Assembly: GCA_009704515.1 (NCBI GenBank)
Contig: WLDZ01000010.1
Coordinates: forward strand, 1 to 17,118
Source: Actinomycetota bacterium
GTDB taxonomy: Bacteria > Actinomycetota > Actinomycetes > Nanopelagicales > Nanopelagicaceae
Length of the DNA: 17,118 nucleotides
Direction: 5' to 3'
Below are positions 1-6,809 of this stretch, piece by piece (within the stretch, counting starts at the first letter, position 1; every line of letters begins with the position of its first letter). A program made the translations under genes and the position numbers. The notes beneath the pieces are model-generated. The model was not told where the DNA came from, did not search any database, and saw nothing but the letters and a program-made list of their open reading frames with translations.

Positions 1-656
1 AAGAAGGCGCCCAATATTGCAAAGACACCAACAATCAATGGCATAGCGGATGCAGCGAGCGCTCCAAAGACTAAGACTAAAAGGAGAAATGTCAGCGGAA
101 TTGAAATTGATTCTGAGAGCTTGAGATCTTTACTGATCTTTTCAGTGATTGCATTTCCGATGACACCATAACCACTGGCATATAAATCGAAACCTGCTAC
201 CGAACCGTCGTACTCTTGCTGAAAAATCTTTCCGAGGCTCTGACTCTTGGGGCTGAATACATCTCCCTCGCCATAGACCAAAATGTAAGCAGCGTTACCG
301 TCACTAGATTTAAGTGAAGGCGCTCCACCAGTAGACCAATACGAGACCGTCTTAGCCACGCCATCTTCTGCACCCATAGATTTTTCAAGAGCGAGCGCAC
401 GATCACGAATACCGACTTGATCAACACTTTCACCAGCGTCAACCATCACTACTACCGCTGGCTCGCTCTCATTGAGCGTATCGCTGATGTATTCGTAGAC
501 TTTATAAGAGTCACTGGATGCGATTGAGTATCCGCCTGAATCTAGACGGCTAAAGACCTGCGTTCCGACAACGCCAGAGATCAAAATCGAGAATACAAAG
601 GTAATGACGGCAATTTTTTGGCGTCGAACGGCGAAATGGCCCAGTCTTTCGAACAT
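1..656 (-). CDS. MMPL/RND-family membrane transporter, N-terminal fragment
   Basis: The reading frame starts at the ATG complementary to 654-656 and stays open to the left edge, giving 218 residues and no stop. Visible parts are a short cytoplasmic start, TM1 at about residues 14-33, an extracytoplasmic domain at about 34-182, then TM2 at about 183-203 and the start of TM3. One TM, a large outside domain, then a run of TMs is the N-terminal architecture of MMPL/RND exporters (MmpL, YdfJ type), which use proton-motive force to export lipids or drugs. The substrate cannot be told from this fragment. There is no Shine-Dalgarno; TACTTT lies 4 nt upstream of the ATG and could be a -10. The gene is partial only because the window ends. 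It diverges from the small ORF at 714. Family call is confident; function beyond 'transporter' is not. Confidence 0.85.
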   Translation of the reverse strand, partial: MFERLGHFAVRRQKIAVITFVFSILISGVVGTQVFSRLDSGGYSIASSDSYKVYEYISDTLNESEPAVVVMVDAGESVDQVGIRDRALALEKSMGAEDGVAKTVSYWSTGGAPSLKSSDGNAAYILVYGEGDVFSPKSQSLGKIFQQEYDGSVAGFDLYASGYGVIGNAITEKISKDLKLSESISIPLTFLLLVLVFGALAASAMPLIVGVFAILGAF

Positions 657-713
657 TGGGAAAGTATGTAGTATTCGATATAGCTAATCGTGCAGAAAAT
701 GGGGGTAATGGCT

Positions 714-833
714 GTGAGTAATATCTTTCCGGTCACAACCGATGATGAGCGCGACCCGCAAGAAGATGCGGGTGAGCAAAGTCGCAGAGATGCAGAGATT
801 CAGGGCGATAAACCGCCCCATCACGATGATTAA
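714..833 (+). CDS. Small acidic hypothetical protein (39 aa)
   Basis: This short frame starts at GTG 714, with a GGGGG run at 701-705 giving a suitable ribosome-binding spacing of 8 nt. In-frame ATGs at 699 and 708 are alternatives, but 708 is too close to the G-run. The product is hydrophilic and mostly Asp/Glu/Gln/Arg, with a C-terminal PPHHDD; it has no Cys, no TM segment and no signal peptide. Its TAA (831-833) overlaps the stop of the opposite-strand fmdB-like gene (830-832) in a shared TTAA. I do not recognise the family. The gap between the MMPL and FmdB genes would otherwise be unused in a very compact genome, which favours a real gene, but it could be a non-coding leader. Confidence 0.45.
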   Translation: MSNIFPVTTDDERDPQEDAGEQSRRDAEIQGDKPPHHDD

Positions 834-1030
834 TTTTCGCTAGATGTTGGCTTAGGCGCAGAATCGGTTTTGTAGAAACCTGAGCCTTTGAAGACGACCC
901 CTACCGCGGCATAAACCTTCTTTACCGGACCTTCACACTCGGGGCATTGGGTAAGGGCGTCATCGCTAAAGGATTGAACCGCCTCGAATCCATGATCGCA
1001 GGCTGTACATACATATTGATAGGTAGGCAT
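830..1030 (-). CDS. FmdB-family zinc-ribbon regulatory protein (66 aa)
   Basis: The start is the ATG complementary to 1028-1030, giving the family-typical N-terminus MPTYQYVC; the open frame extends further upstream, but that part has no family resemblance. An AAAGG lies about 9 nt upstream. Two CxxC pairs (C8/C11 and C29/C32) form the putative zinc ribbon, followed by the conserved GVVFKGSGFYKTD segment (about residues 44-56) typical of FmdB/CxxC_CXXC_SSSS proteins. The tail (PKPTSSEN) is low complexity. The family is named after a regulator of formamidase/acetamidase genes, but in most bacteria its role is not established, so 'regulator' is a family label. In many actinobacteria this gene lies near 5-FTHF cyclo-ligase; here that gene is about 3.7 kb away. 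Confidence 0.88.
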   Translation of the reverse strand: MPTYQYVCTACDHGFEAVQSFSDDALTQCPECEGPVKKVYAAVGVVFKGSGFYKTDSAPKPTSSEN

Positions 1031-1103
1031 CAGAGTGTGACCTTTCGCTCGGGCTCTTGGGGTAGCGCCTAAGTCTAAAGAGGTGACACGATAGGAGCGA
1101 ATC

Positions 1104-1124
1104 GGCAGGGGCAAAGAGCCTGCC
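1104..1124. repeat. 6-bp inverted repeat in the fmdB/copC intergenic region
   Basis: GGCAGG (1104-1109) and CCTGCC (1119-1124) are perfect inverted arms with a 9-nt loop. A second weaker pair, CCAGC (1123-1127) and GCTGG (1138-1142), follows. The 146 bases between the divergent genes (1031-1176) hold both promoters and little else. The hairpin lies about 50 nt upstream of copC, so it could be an operator or a 5' leader structure. No T-run follows, so it is not an intrinsic terminator. Confidence 0.35.
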
Positions 1125-1176
1125 AGCACAGCTAATTGGCTGGGCTCATTGATAGCGCTACGAGATGGGGGTCGTG

Positions 1177-1704
1177 ATGAAGAAGCTAATTGGTGCAACA
1201 ACCCTTGCTCTTGGACTCGTCATCCTTACTGGCATATCGCCGGCGCTCGCTAACTCCATTATTTCAACCACTCCTACATCGGGCCAATCACTCGAAAGCG
1301 CACCAAGCGTGGTCACAATTACAACTGAACTTCCCGTTATGGAATTTGGAAATGAAGTTACCGTCACCGATCCATTAGGAAATCGCGTTGACGATGGCAC
1401 ACTTTCAATTGCAGAGAATGAAGTGGTTGTTGGACTTACCAATCTCACTCGAGTTGGGATTTATACAGTCACATACACATTGCTTGCTGAGAACGATCTT
1501 CCACTCACTGGGTCGTTTAGATTTAATTTTAATGAACCACAAGTGATTGCACCGGTAACCCCACAACCAACACCAACACAGAGCAGTACACCTACTGGAA
1601 ATGATGCCGGTACCAACCTCTTTGTATTTGGTCTATTGCTTGCCTCACTTGTTGTAACTGTTGTTCTTGCGCGGTATGCACGAAAGCTGTATCGCGAGAG
1701 ATGA
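1177..1704 (+). CDS. CopC-domain exported membrane-anchored protein
   Basis: ATG 1177 is chosen because it opens directly with a signal peptide (KK, hydrophobic core, SPALA at residues 21-25, cleavage before N26) and has a G-rich run (1167-1171) 5 nt upstream; the longer frame from 1165 adds only four residues. The mature part has a CopC-like beta-sandwich (about 26-120), a Pro/Thr linker (about 127-140) and a C-terminal TM (about 147-167) with basic residues inside. This is the usual layout of actinobacterial CopC proteins paired with CopD. CopC proteins normally bind Cu(II) through a mature N-terminal His and other His; this protein has no His and no Cys at all, so copper binding by that mode is unlikely. 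The stop overlaps the next start in ATGA (1701-1704), so translation is probably coupled to the CopD-CtaG gene. Confidence 0.8.
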   Translation: MKKLIGATTLALGLVILTGISPALANSIISTTPTSGQSLESAPSVVTITTELPVMEFGNEVTVTDPLGNRVDDGTLSIAENEVVVGLTNLTRVGIYTVTYTLLAENDLPLTGSFRFNFNEPQVIAPVTPQPTPTQSSTPTGNDAGTNLFVFGLLLASLVVTVVLARYARKLYRER

Positions 1705-3533
1705 TTCTAAATCAAGGCGCGTATTACTTACTCGCCTTCGCAGCGATAGGTACGTTGCTCTCTGCATCTATTTTTATTCCAAATAAAGATGGATCTCTCT
1801 CTGAAGCAGCTTTAGCGGTTAAGAAAAAGGCATCACTTCTCACATTGCTTTGGTTCGTAACGGCTTTCCTAGTAATCCTCTTTAAAGTCTCTGAGATTTT
1901 AGGTACCTCAATTTTCTCCTCATTTGATTCGCAAACATTGACTTCATACTTAACCCAAACTGACTTGGGCAAATCAATGTTTATCCAAATTGTGATAATT
2001 GCGATTGTCTTAACTGCGCTGCCATTCATTAAACGTGCACTTCCACTTCTCATCTTCACGCTTCTAGCAATTGTGGGACTTACTTCACCTGTCTTTCAGA
2101 GCCACGCAGCAGCAGGAGGCTCGCACTCACTTGCAATTGGTGCGCTCGTGGTCCATGTTGTAGCAATTTCACTCTGGGTGGGTAGCCTCTTTGGAATTCT
2201 GGTAATCCCGCGTGAATTACGCATTACAGCCCTATATCGCTTCTCCGCCTTAGCGCTATGGGCAGCAATCGCGGTTTCAGTAAGTGGAGTCGCAACAGCC
2301 TTCACTAGATTGCAAGATCGCTCATCATGGAATAGCCAGTACTCATACATCGTGATTGCAAAAATCATTCTCACTATTGCTTTATTAGCAATGGGTAACG
2401 CAAATCGAAAAGCACTTCAATCTCGAGACGAGATGAAGTTAAAAGACCTGCTGCGTTTGATTTCTGTTGAGGCAATGGTGATGTCAGGCGTAGCCCTTTT
2501 GGGTAGTTGGCTTTCGCGGATACAGCCACCCATCGGCGATATTTCACAACTTACAATTGCTGAAATCAAAGTTGGAATGCCATCACCACCTCCACCGTCG
2601 TTACGTAATCTTCTTTTTGAGTACAACCCAGATGCCTTGATGATTGCAATTTTAATTGTTGCGACAGCTCTATATATCAAGGGTGTAATTGTTCTAAAGA
2701 AGAGAGGCGATTCTTGGCCTGTTGGTCGTACGGTTGCATTTGCAATCGGAATCGTACTTATCGATTTTGCGACTTCAGGTGGGCTCGGTGTTTATGCGCT
2801 CTTCTCATTTGAGTATCACATGATTGCCCACATGCTCCTTGGAATGGTTGCACCAATTTTTCTTGTGATGAGCGCCCCAATCACCTTAGCCCTGCGTACT
2901 CTTCCGCAATCGCGAGACGGACAGGAAAGAGGAGTAAGAAATCTGGCACTCACTGTGCTGCATTCTCGTTATTCGAAGGTGCTCACAAATCCAATTACCG
3001 CACTTGCCCTCTTTGATGGGTCGCTCTTTGTTCTTTACTTCACTGACCTATTTGGAACTCTTATGCAGAACCATGCCGGCCACTTCCTTATGAATATTCA
3101 CTTTATTCTCGTGGGCTTTCTTTTCTTTAATGTCATCATCGGAATAGATCCAAATCCAAAGAGATATCCACACATTTTGCGTATTGTGATTCTTTTCGGC
3201 GCAATGAGCTTGCATGCTTTCTTCTCAATTGCATTGATGTCACAGACCAGCTTAATCGACGGCGGCTATTACGAATCTTTGCGTACTCCATGGATTACCA
3301 GCGCACTTGATGACCAAGAGGCAGGTGGTTCAGTGGGCTGGGCTATGGGAGAGATTCCTATGTTGTTGGCTTTGATATCAACCTTTATATTATGGATGCG
3401 TGAAGATAAGCGAGAGACGGTTCGGATAGACCGAAACGAAGCTCGCCTTGCTGCGATGGGCGAACCAGATGAGCTCGCGCAGTACAACGCTTATCTCAAT
3501 AAACTACAAGAGCGCGATGCAAAGGATAAGTAG
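1701..3533 (+). CDS. CopD-CtaG fusion: copper transport / caa3 oxidase assembly membrane protein
   Basis: A 610-residue polytopic membrane protein with two modules. The N-terminal CopD-like part (about 1-290) carries SHAAAGGSH (H135, H142) and HVVAISLWVG (H152), the usual histidines of CopD helices. The C-terminal part (about 310-560) matches CtaG, with H373/H377 in EYHMIAHMLLGMVAP, H458/H461/H467 in the NHAGHFLMNIH segment, and H505 in MSLHAFFS. CopD imports copper across the membrane and CtaG is required for caa3-type cytochrome c oxidase assembly, so the fusion plausibly channels copper to the oxidase. Such fusions are common in actinobacteria. The C-terminus is charged and cytoplasmic (about 570-610). 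The start overlaps the stop of the CopC gene, and the acyl-CoA dehydrogenase begins 2 nt after its stop. Confidence 0.9.
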   Translation: MILNQGAYYLLAFAAIGTLLSASIFIPNKDGSLSEAALAVKKKASLLTLLWFVTAFLVILFKVSEILGTSIFSSFDSQTLTSYLTQTDLGKSMFIQIVIIAIVLTALPFIKRALPLLIFTLLAIVGLTSPVFQSHAAAGGSHSLAIGALVVHVVAISLWVGSLFGILVIPRELRITALYRFSALALWAAIAVSVSGVATAFTRLQDRSSWNSQYSYIVIAKIILTIALLAMGNANRKALQSRDEMKLKDLLRLISVEAMVMSGVALLGSWLSRIQPPIGDISQLTIAEIKVGMPSPPPPSLRNLLFEYNPDALMIAILIVATALYIKGVIVLKKRGDSWPVGRTVAFAIGIVLIDFATSGGLGVYALFSFEYHMIAHMLLGMVAPIFLVMSAPITLALRTLPQSRDGQERGVRNLALTVLHSRYSKVLTNPITALALFDGSLFVLYFTDLFGTLMQNHAGHFLMNIHFILVGFLFFNVIIGIDPNPKRYPHILRIVILFGAMSLHAFFSIALMSQTSLIDGGYYESLRTPWITSALDDQEAGGSVGWAMGEIPMLLALISTFILWMREDKRETVRIDRNEARLAAMGEPDELAQYNAYLNKLQERDAKDK

Positions 3534-3535
3534 AG

Positions 3536-4681
3536 ATGTCATTTGAGAATATCTATCTCCTGCCACAGGAGTACAACGACCTGCGCGCCAGCATCCGCGA
3601 TTTAGCTGTAAAAGAGATTGAACCATTTGCACACGCAGTCGATGAAGATCATCGCTACCCACAAGAAGCACATGATGCGCTCATTAAATCTGGTCTCTTC
3701 GCAGCGCATGTTCCAGCCGAGAACGGTGGAGATGGCGCTGATGCTTTGGCAATCGTAATTATCATCGAAGAGATCGCTCGCGTCTGTGGATCATCTTCAC
3801 TCATTCCTGCTGTAAATAAACTCGGCTCTGTTCCATTAATGCTTGGTGGAAACGACGAACAGAAGAACCGATGGCTCTCTCAACTAGCTAAAGGTAAAGG
3901 TTTCTCCTACTGCCTCTCTGAATCTGAAGCAGGCTCTGATGCATCTGCTCTCAAAACTAAAGCAGAACGCCAGGGTGATAACTGGGTAATTAACGGAAGT
4001 AAGAAATGGATTTCAAACGCAGGAATCTCTGACTTCTACACAGTTATTGCGCAGACGGATCCTTCGCTTGGCTCTAAAGGAATCACAGCTTTTGTAATCG
4101 AGAAGAGTGATTCAGGAGTTTCATTTGGTGCACCAGAGAAGAAGATGGGTTTTCGCGGTTCTCCAACGCGAGAAGTTTATTTCGATAATGTCACCGTACC
4201 TGATGACCGCCGAATTTCCGAAATCGGTAAAGGCTTTGCTCTCGCCATGGATACTTTAGATCACACCAGAATTACCATTGCAGCACAGGCACTTGGTTTG
4301 GCACAAGGAGCATTTGATGTTGCTAAGAAATATTCACATGAGCGCAAACAATTTGGTAAAGAGATCTTTGATTTCCAAGCGATTCAATTTATGTTGGCAG
4401 ATATGGCGATAGCTATTGAATCCGCACGTCAACTTACCTATGCAGCAGCAGCAAAGAGCGAGCGAGGCGATTCCGACCTTAAATTCTTCTCAGCAGCATG
4501 CAAAACTTTAGCCAGCGATGTTGCAATGAAAGTAACTACCGATGCAGTTCAAATTCTTGGCGGATACGGGTATGTCAGTGATTATCCTGTCGAGCGAATG
4601 ATGAGAGATTCAAAACTTACTCAAATTTACGAAGGAACAAATCAGATTCAACGAATTGTGATTGCTCGTAATCTTCCTTAA
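3536..4681 (+). CDS. Acyl-CoA dehydrogenase
   Basis: Full-length (381 aa) flavoprotein of the acyl-CoA dehydrogenase family, which oxidises acyl-CoA to trans-2-enoyl-CoA with FAD and passes electrons to ETF. The first family signature is LSESEAGSDAS; the WISNAG element of the middle beta domain follows; the second signature is QILGGYGYVSDYPVERMMRD near the C-terminus. The catalytic base is Glu366 in IYEGTNQIQ, the position used by short-chain and butyryl-type enzymes. Chain-length or branched-chain preference cannot be read from sequence. ATG 3536 has AAAGGA 9 nt upstream, inside the end of the preceding gene, so the gene is probably co-transcribed with the copper/oxidase-assembly genes, an unusual partner. 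Its stop is 1 nt from the stop of the convergent cyclo-ligase. Confidence 0.95.
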   Translation: MSFENIYLLPQEYNDLRASIRDLAVKEIEPFAHAVDEDHRYPQEAHDALIKSGLFAAHVPAENGGDGADALAIVIIIEEIARVCGSSSLIPAVNKLGSVPLMLGGNDEQKNRWLSQLAKGKGFSYCLSESEAGSDASALKTKAERQGDNWVINGSKKWISNAGISDFYTVIAQTDPSLGSKGITAFVIEKSDSGVSFGAPEKKMGFRGSPTREVYFDNVTVPDDRRISEIGKGFALAMDTLDHTRITIAAQALGLAQGAFDVAKKYSHERKQFGKEIFDFQAIQFMLADMAIAIESARQLTYAAAAKSERGDSDLKFFSAACKTLASDVAMKVTTDAVQILGGYGYVSDYPVERMMRDSKLTQIYEGTNQIQRIVIARNLP

Positions 4682-4682
4682 C

Positions 4683-5222
4683 TCAGTGAGTTGTTTCAAC
4701 CAGGCCGACGGGAACATCCCAAGAATCTTTTGGGAGAGATTGGCTTAGCAATTCGTGAGGAAAGACGATTCCGATTGTGTAGGCAGACAAATCTTTAAGT
4801 GCTCGATCGTAAAATCCTTTTCCTTGGCCTAAACGATAACCTGCCTTATCTATGGCAAGAGCTGGAACAAGCACTACCTCAATGGAGCTGGTATCTGTAA
4901 TTGCATCTCCAATTGGCTCTGGAATAAATTTCTGTGAAGAAATCTGCTCAGGGCTACCGTCCCATTGCACCCACTCAAGATCATCACCCTTAATGCGTGG
5001 CAAGAGAATTCTTTTGCCTTGTGAGATTAAATGTTGATTGAGGGCGTGAGTATCTGGTTCATCTCCATATGAGAAATATGAAGCGATGGTTTGGGCTTTT
5101 TCTACTTGAGGGATTTGCGAAATGTGGAGAAGACTGTGAGTTTTATATTTTTCAGCCCGTTGCTTGCGAAGAATTTGACGCAACTCACTCTTGGATTGAG
5201 TTTTCATCGCGCCATCCACCAT
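4683..5222 (-). CDS. 5-formyltetrahydrofolate cyclo-ligase (5,10-methenyl-THF synthetase)
   Basis: ATP-dependent conversion of 5-formyl-THF to 5,10-methenyl-THF, salvaging the folate storage form. The product has 179 aa, normal for the family. The diagnostic phosphate-binding motif GYRLGQGKGFYDRA lies at about residues 128-141, preceded by EVVLVPALAID and followed by GIVFPHEL. Two starts are possible: ATG at 5222 with AGGGG 6 nt upstream (chosen), or an internal ATG at 5207 that removes five residues and has GGTGG 8 nt upstream. A -10-like TAGATA lies just upstream of the AGGGG. The gene is divergent from the gephyrin-like gene (45 bp between starts), matching the actinobacterial order Rv0992c/moeA1, but galU, normally between them, is missing. 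Confidence 0.93.
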   Translation of the reverse strand: MVDGAMKTQSKSELRQILRKQRAEKYKTHSLLHISQIPQVEKAQTIASYFSYGDEPDTHALNQHLISQGKRILLPRIKGDDLEWVQWDGSPEQISSQKFIPEPIGDAITDTSSIEVVLVPALAIDKAGYRLGQGKGFYDRALKDLSAYTIGIVFPHELLSQSLPKDSWDVPVGLVETTH

Positions 5223-5267
5223 TTAAATCCCCTAGAAATATCTACCCAACAAGTAAGGTTAGCGATT

Positions 5268-6179
5268 ATGGCAGAGCGAATGCGAGTTGATGAAGTCCTC
5301 ACTGCGCTCTTAAATCTCTGTAAACCCCTAGAACCATTCGATATGCCGCTCCTGGATGCCCATGGAGCGACTTTGGCTGAAGATGTTTATGCTGGCGAAA
5401 GATTGGTCATGAAATCGGGTAGCCGTATCCGCTCGACTCAAATCGGATTAGCGGCATCGATTGGTCGCGATAATCTGTCAACCCGCCCGCACCCGCGTGT
5501 AGTTGTGATCTCTGCCGGACCAGATTTGGTCGAACCGGGCGAGACTCTAACTGGCACGCAAGAGTTCGAGACAAATTCTTGGTTACTTACTACAGCAGTT
5601 CGCGAAGTCGGCGCGGTCGCCTATCGCGTGCATTCGATTCCTGAGAATGAGGATCAACTGCAAGCCGTCATAGAAGATCAACTCGTGCGTGCAGATTTGA
5701 TAATCATTAGCGGTGAGCGCCATGATGATTCTTTTGACTTGATTACTCGCACACTTTCGAAAATGGGCGAAATCACCGCGGTTGAAGTAGCTATCGAATC
5801 AAGCGGCCGCCACAATTTTGGTCTCATCGGTCCAGATAAAGTTCCAGTCGTTACTTTGCCAGGAGATCCTGTCGCCGCTTATATCTCTTTTGAACTCCTG
5901 GTCCGCCCAATGATCCGCACGATGCTGGGCGCTGCCACAATTCACCGCCCATCATTAAAGGCTCGTTTAGAAAAGGGTCTTGAATCAAACCCCGATACCA
6001 GGTCATATATTCGAGCAATATTGAGCGAAGACGGTACATCAGTCGCCGCTTTGGGTTCACAAGATGAGCAAGCGACCTTGTCTGACGCCAATGCATTTAT
6101 TGCAATCCCAGAGGGAGAAAGTGAAAAACCCGCTGGAGCAGAAGTCACCGTTGTAGTTCTCGAGCGCCGATACATCTAA
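5268..6179 (+). CDS. Gephyrin/MoeA-like protein lacking domain II (probable Glp-type divisome scaffold)
   Basis: A 303-residue MoeA homologue, about 100 residues shorter than the usual ~400. Residues 27-42 (LLDAHGATLAEDVYAG) match the start of MoeA domain I, but the text jumps straight to a segment matching the return strand of domain I and helix TQIGLAASIG (57-66). The intervening domain II with the MDGYAV active-site motif is absent. The MPT-binding domain III follows with altered motifs: SAGPDLVEPGE (82-92) for STGDELVEPGE, SGERHDDSFD (148-157) for SGGVSVGxxD, and TLPGDPVAA (196-204) for GLPGNPVSA. Domain IV ends the protein (about 230-303). Molybdenum insertion is therefore unlikely. In Corynebacterium a gephyrin-like paralogue, Glp, binds FtsZ and the membrane receptor GlpR; the receptor-like gene lies two genes downstream here. 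ATG 5268 has AAGG 9 nt upstream; ATG 5280 is an alternative start. rimJ follows after 2 nt. Confidence 0.82.
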   Translation: MAERMRVDEVLTALLNLCKPLEPFDMPLLDAHGATLAEDVYAGERLVMKSGSRIRSTQIGLAASIGRDNLSTRPHPRVVVISAGPDLVEPGETLTGTQEFETNSWLLTTAVREVGAVAYRVHSIPENEDQLQAVIEDQLVRADLIIISGERHDDSFDLITRTLSKMGEITAVEVAIESSGRHNFGLIGPDKVPVVTLPGDPVAAYISFELLVRPMIRTMLGAATIHRPSLKARLEKGLESNPDTRSYIRAILSEDGTSVAALGSQDEQATLSDANAFIAIPEGESEKPAGAEVTVVVLERRYI

Positions 6180-6181
6180 GA

Positions 6182-6757
6182 ATGTGGCCGGTCACTCTTG
6201 CGGGAGAATATATCCTCTTAAGGCCTGCACGATTTCGCGATAAGTCACAATGGGATGCCGTTCGTGCAGAGAATAAAGAGTGGCTCACGCCCTGGGAAGC
6301 AACCCTTCCACGCGTGCCGGAAGAAACCCCCGAGAGTGAATTTATAAGTAAGCGCCCTTCGTTTTATTCAATGGTGAGCGCCATTAATCGCGAGGCCCGC
6401 GCCGGCCGTTCGTACTCATTTATGATGTGGAAAGATGCAAACCTTGTTGGCCAAATCACCATGGGTGGCGTCATTTTCGGCGCCATGCGGGGTGCTCACA
6501 TCGGATATTGGATTGATCGCAATTATGCCAACCAAGGATTAACTACGGATGCGGTAAATACATTGACCCGCTTTGGTTTTGAAGGCCTGGGGCTGCATCG
6601 GATAGAGATCAATGTTCGCCCCGAGAACGCAGCATCTTGTCAGGTTGCACTTAAGGCGGGGTATCAATTTGAGGGCGACCGGCCAAATTTTCTGCATATT
6701 GCGGGTGCTTGGCGAGACCATAAATGCTTTGTGAAAGTTAATGATTTAGTGGAATAA
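6182..6757 (+). CDS. RimJ/RimL-type GNAT N-acetyltransferase
   Basis: A 191-aa GNAT fold protein that would transfer acetyl from acetyl-CoA, by family most often to the N-terminal amine of a protein such as a ribosomal protein. Visible motifs are the N-terminal ILLRPARFRD strand/helix, GYWIDRNYANQGLTTDAV (108-125), whose RNYANQGLT is the acetyl-CoA pyrophosphate loop (usual Q/RxxGxG/A), and VRPENAASCQVALKAGY (145-161), the typical RimJ motif B with Asn-x-x-Ser. The gene begins 2 nt after the gephyrin-like gene and is followed by the GlpR/SepX-like gene, the same order as moeA1-rimJ-Rv0996 in Mycobacterium. There is no good Shine-Dalgarno, suggesting coupling to the upstream gene. The substrate is unknown; acetylation of a cell-division or ribosomal protein is a guess. 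Confidence 0.88.
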   Translation: MWPVTLAGEYILLRPARFRDKSQWDAVRAENKEWLTPWEATLPRVPEETPESEFISKRPSFYSMVSAINREARAGRSYSFMMWKDANLVGQITMGGVIFGAMRGAHIGYWIDRNYANQGLTTDAVNTLTRFGFEGLGLHRIEINVRPENAASCQVALKAGYQFEGDRPNFLHIAGAWRDHKCFVKVNDLVE

Positions 6758-6783
6758 ACCCCACTTAAATCCCAGAGGTTTAT
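6754..6783. repeat. 7-bp inverted repeat between rimJ-like and glpR-like genes
   Basis: ATAAACC (6754-6760) and GGTTTAT (6777-6783) are perfect inverted arms around a 16-nt A/C-rich loop; the left arm contains the TAA stop of the acetyltransferase. It lies 26 nt upstream of the next ATG and directly before the -10-like TAAAAT. It could be a weak terminator, an RNA-processing site or an operator; there is no T-run. Confidence 0.4.
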
Positions 6784-6795
6784 CACCCTTACACA

Positions 6796-6801
6796 TAAAA
6801 T
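6796..6801 (+). promoter_or_regulatory. Possible -10 element of the glpR-like gene
   Basis: TAAAAT lies 8 nt before ATG 6810, so a transcript starting about 7 nt after it would have a leader of only one or two bases. No Shine-Dalgarno is visible and no -35 consensus is found at 17 nt. This suggests the gene has its own promoter in addition to any read-through from the gephyrin-like gene. Confidence 0.4.
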
Positions 6802-6809
6802 TCTCCATC

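Noticed and set aside
197..442. 81-codon minus-strand ORF inside the MMPL gene region
   Set aside because: It is an out-of-frame shadow of the MMPL reading frame on the same strand.
1031..1201. Upstream extension of the fmdB-like frame (57 extra residues)
   Set aside because: It overlaps the copC start on the other strand and shows no family similarity; MPTYQYVC is the standard FmdB start.
5069..5290. Plus-strand ORFs across the 5-FCL start and the gephyrin-like start
   Set aside because: They read antisense to the cyclo-ligase; the gephyrin-like frame has a clear Shine-Dalgarno at ATG 5268 and only that part resembles the family.
5268..6179. MoeA pseudogene
   Set aside because: The frame is fully open with good codon quality, sits in a conserved operon, and the loss is one clean domain, not scattered decay. 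Functional change is more likely than inactivation.
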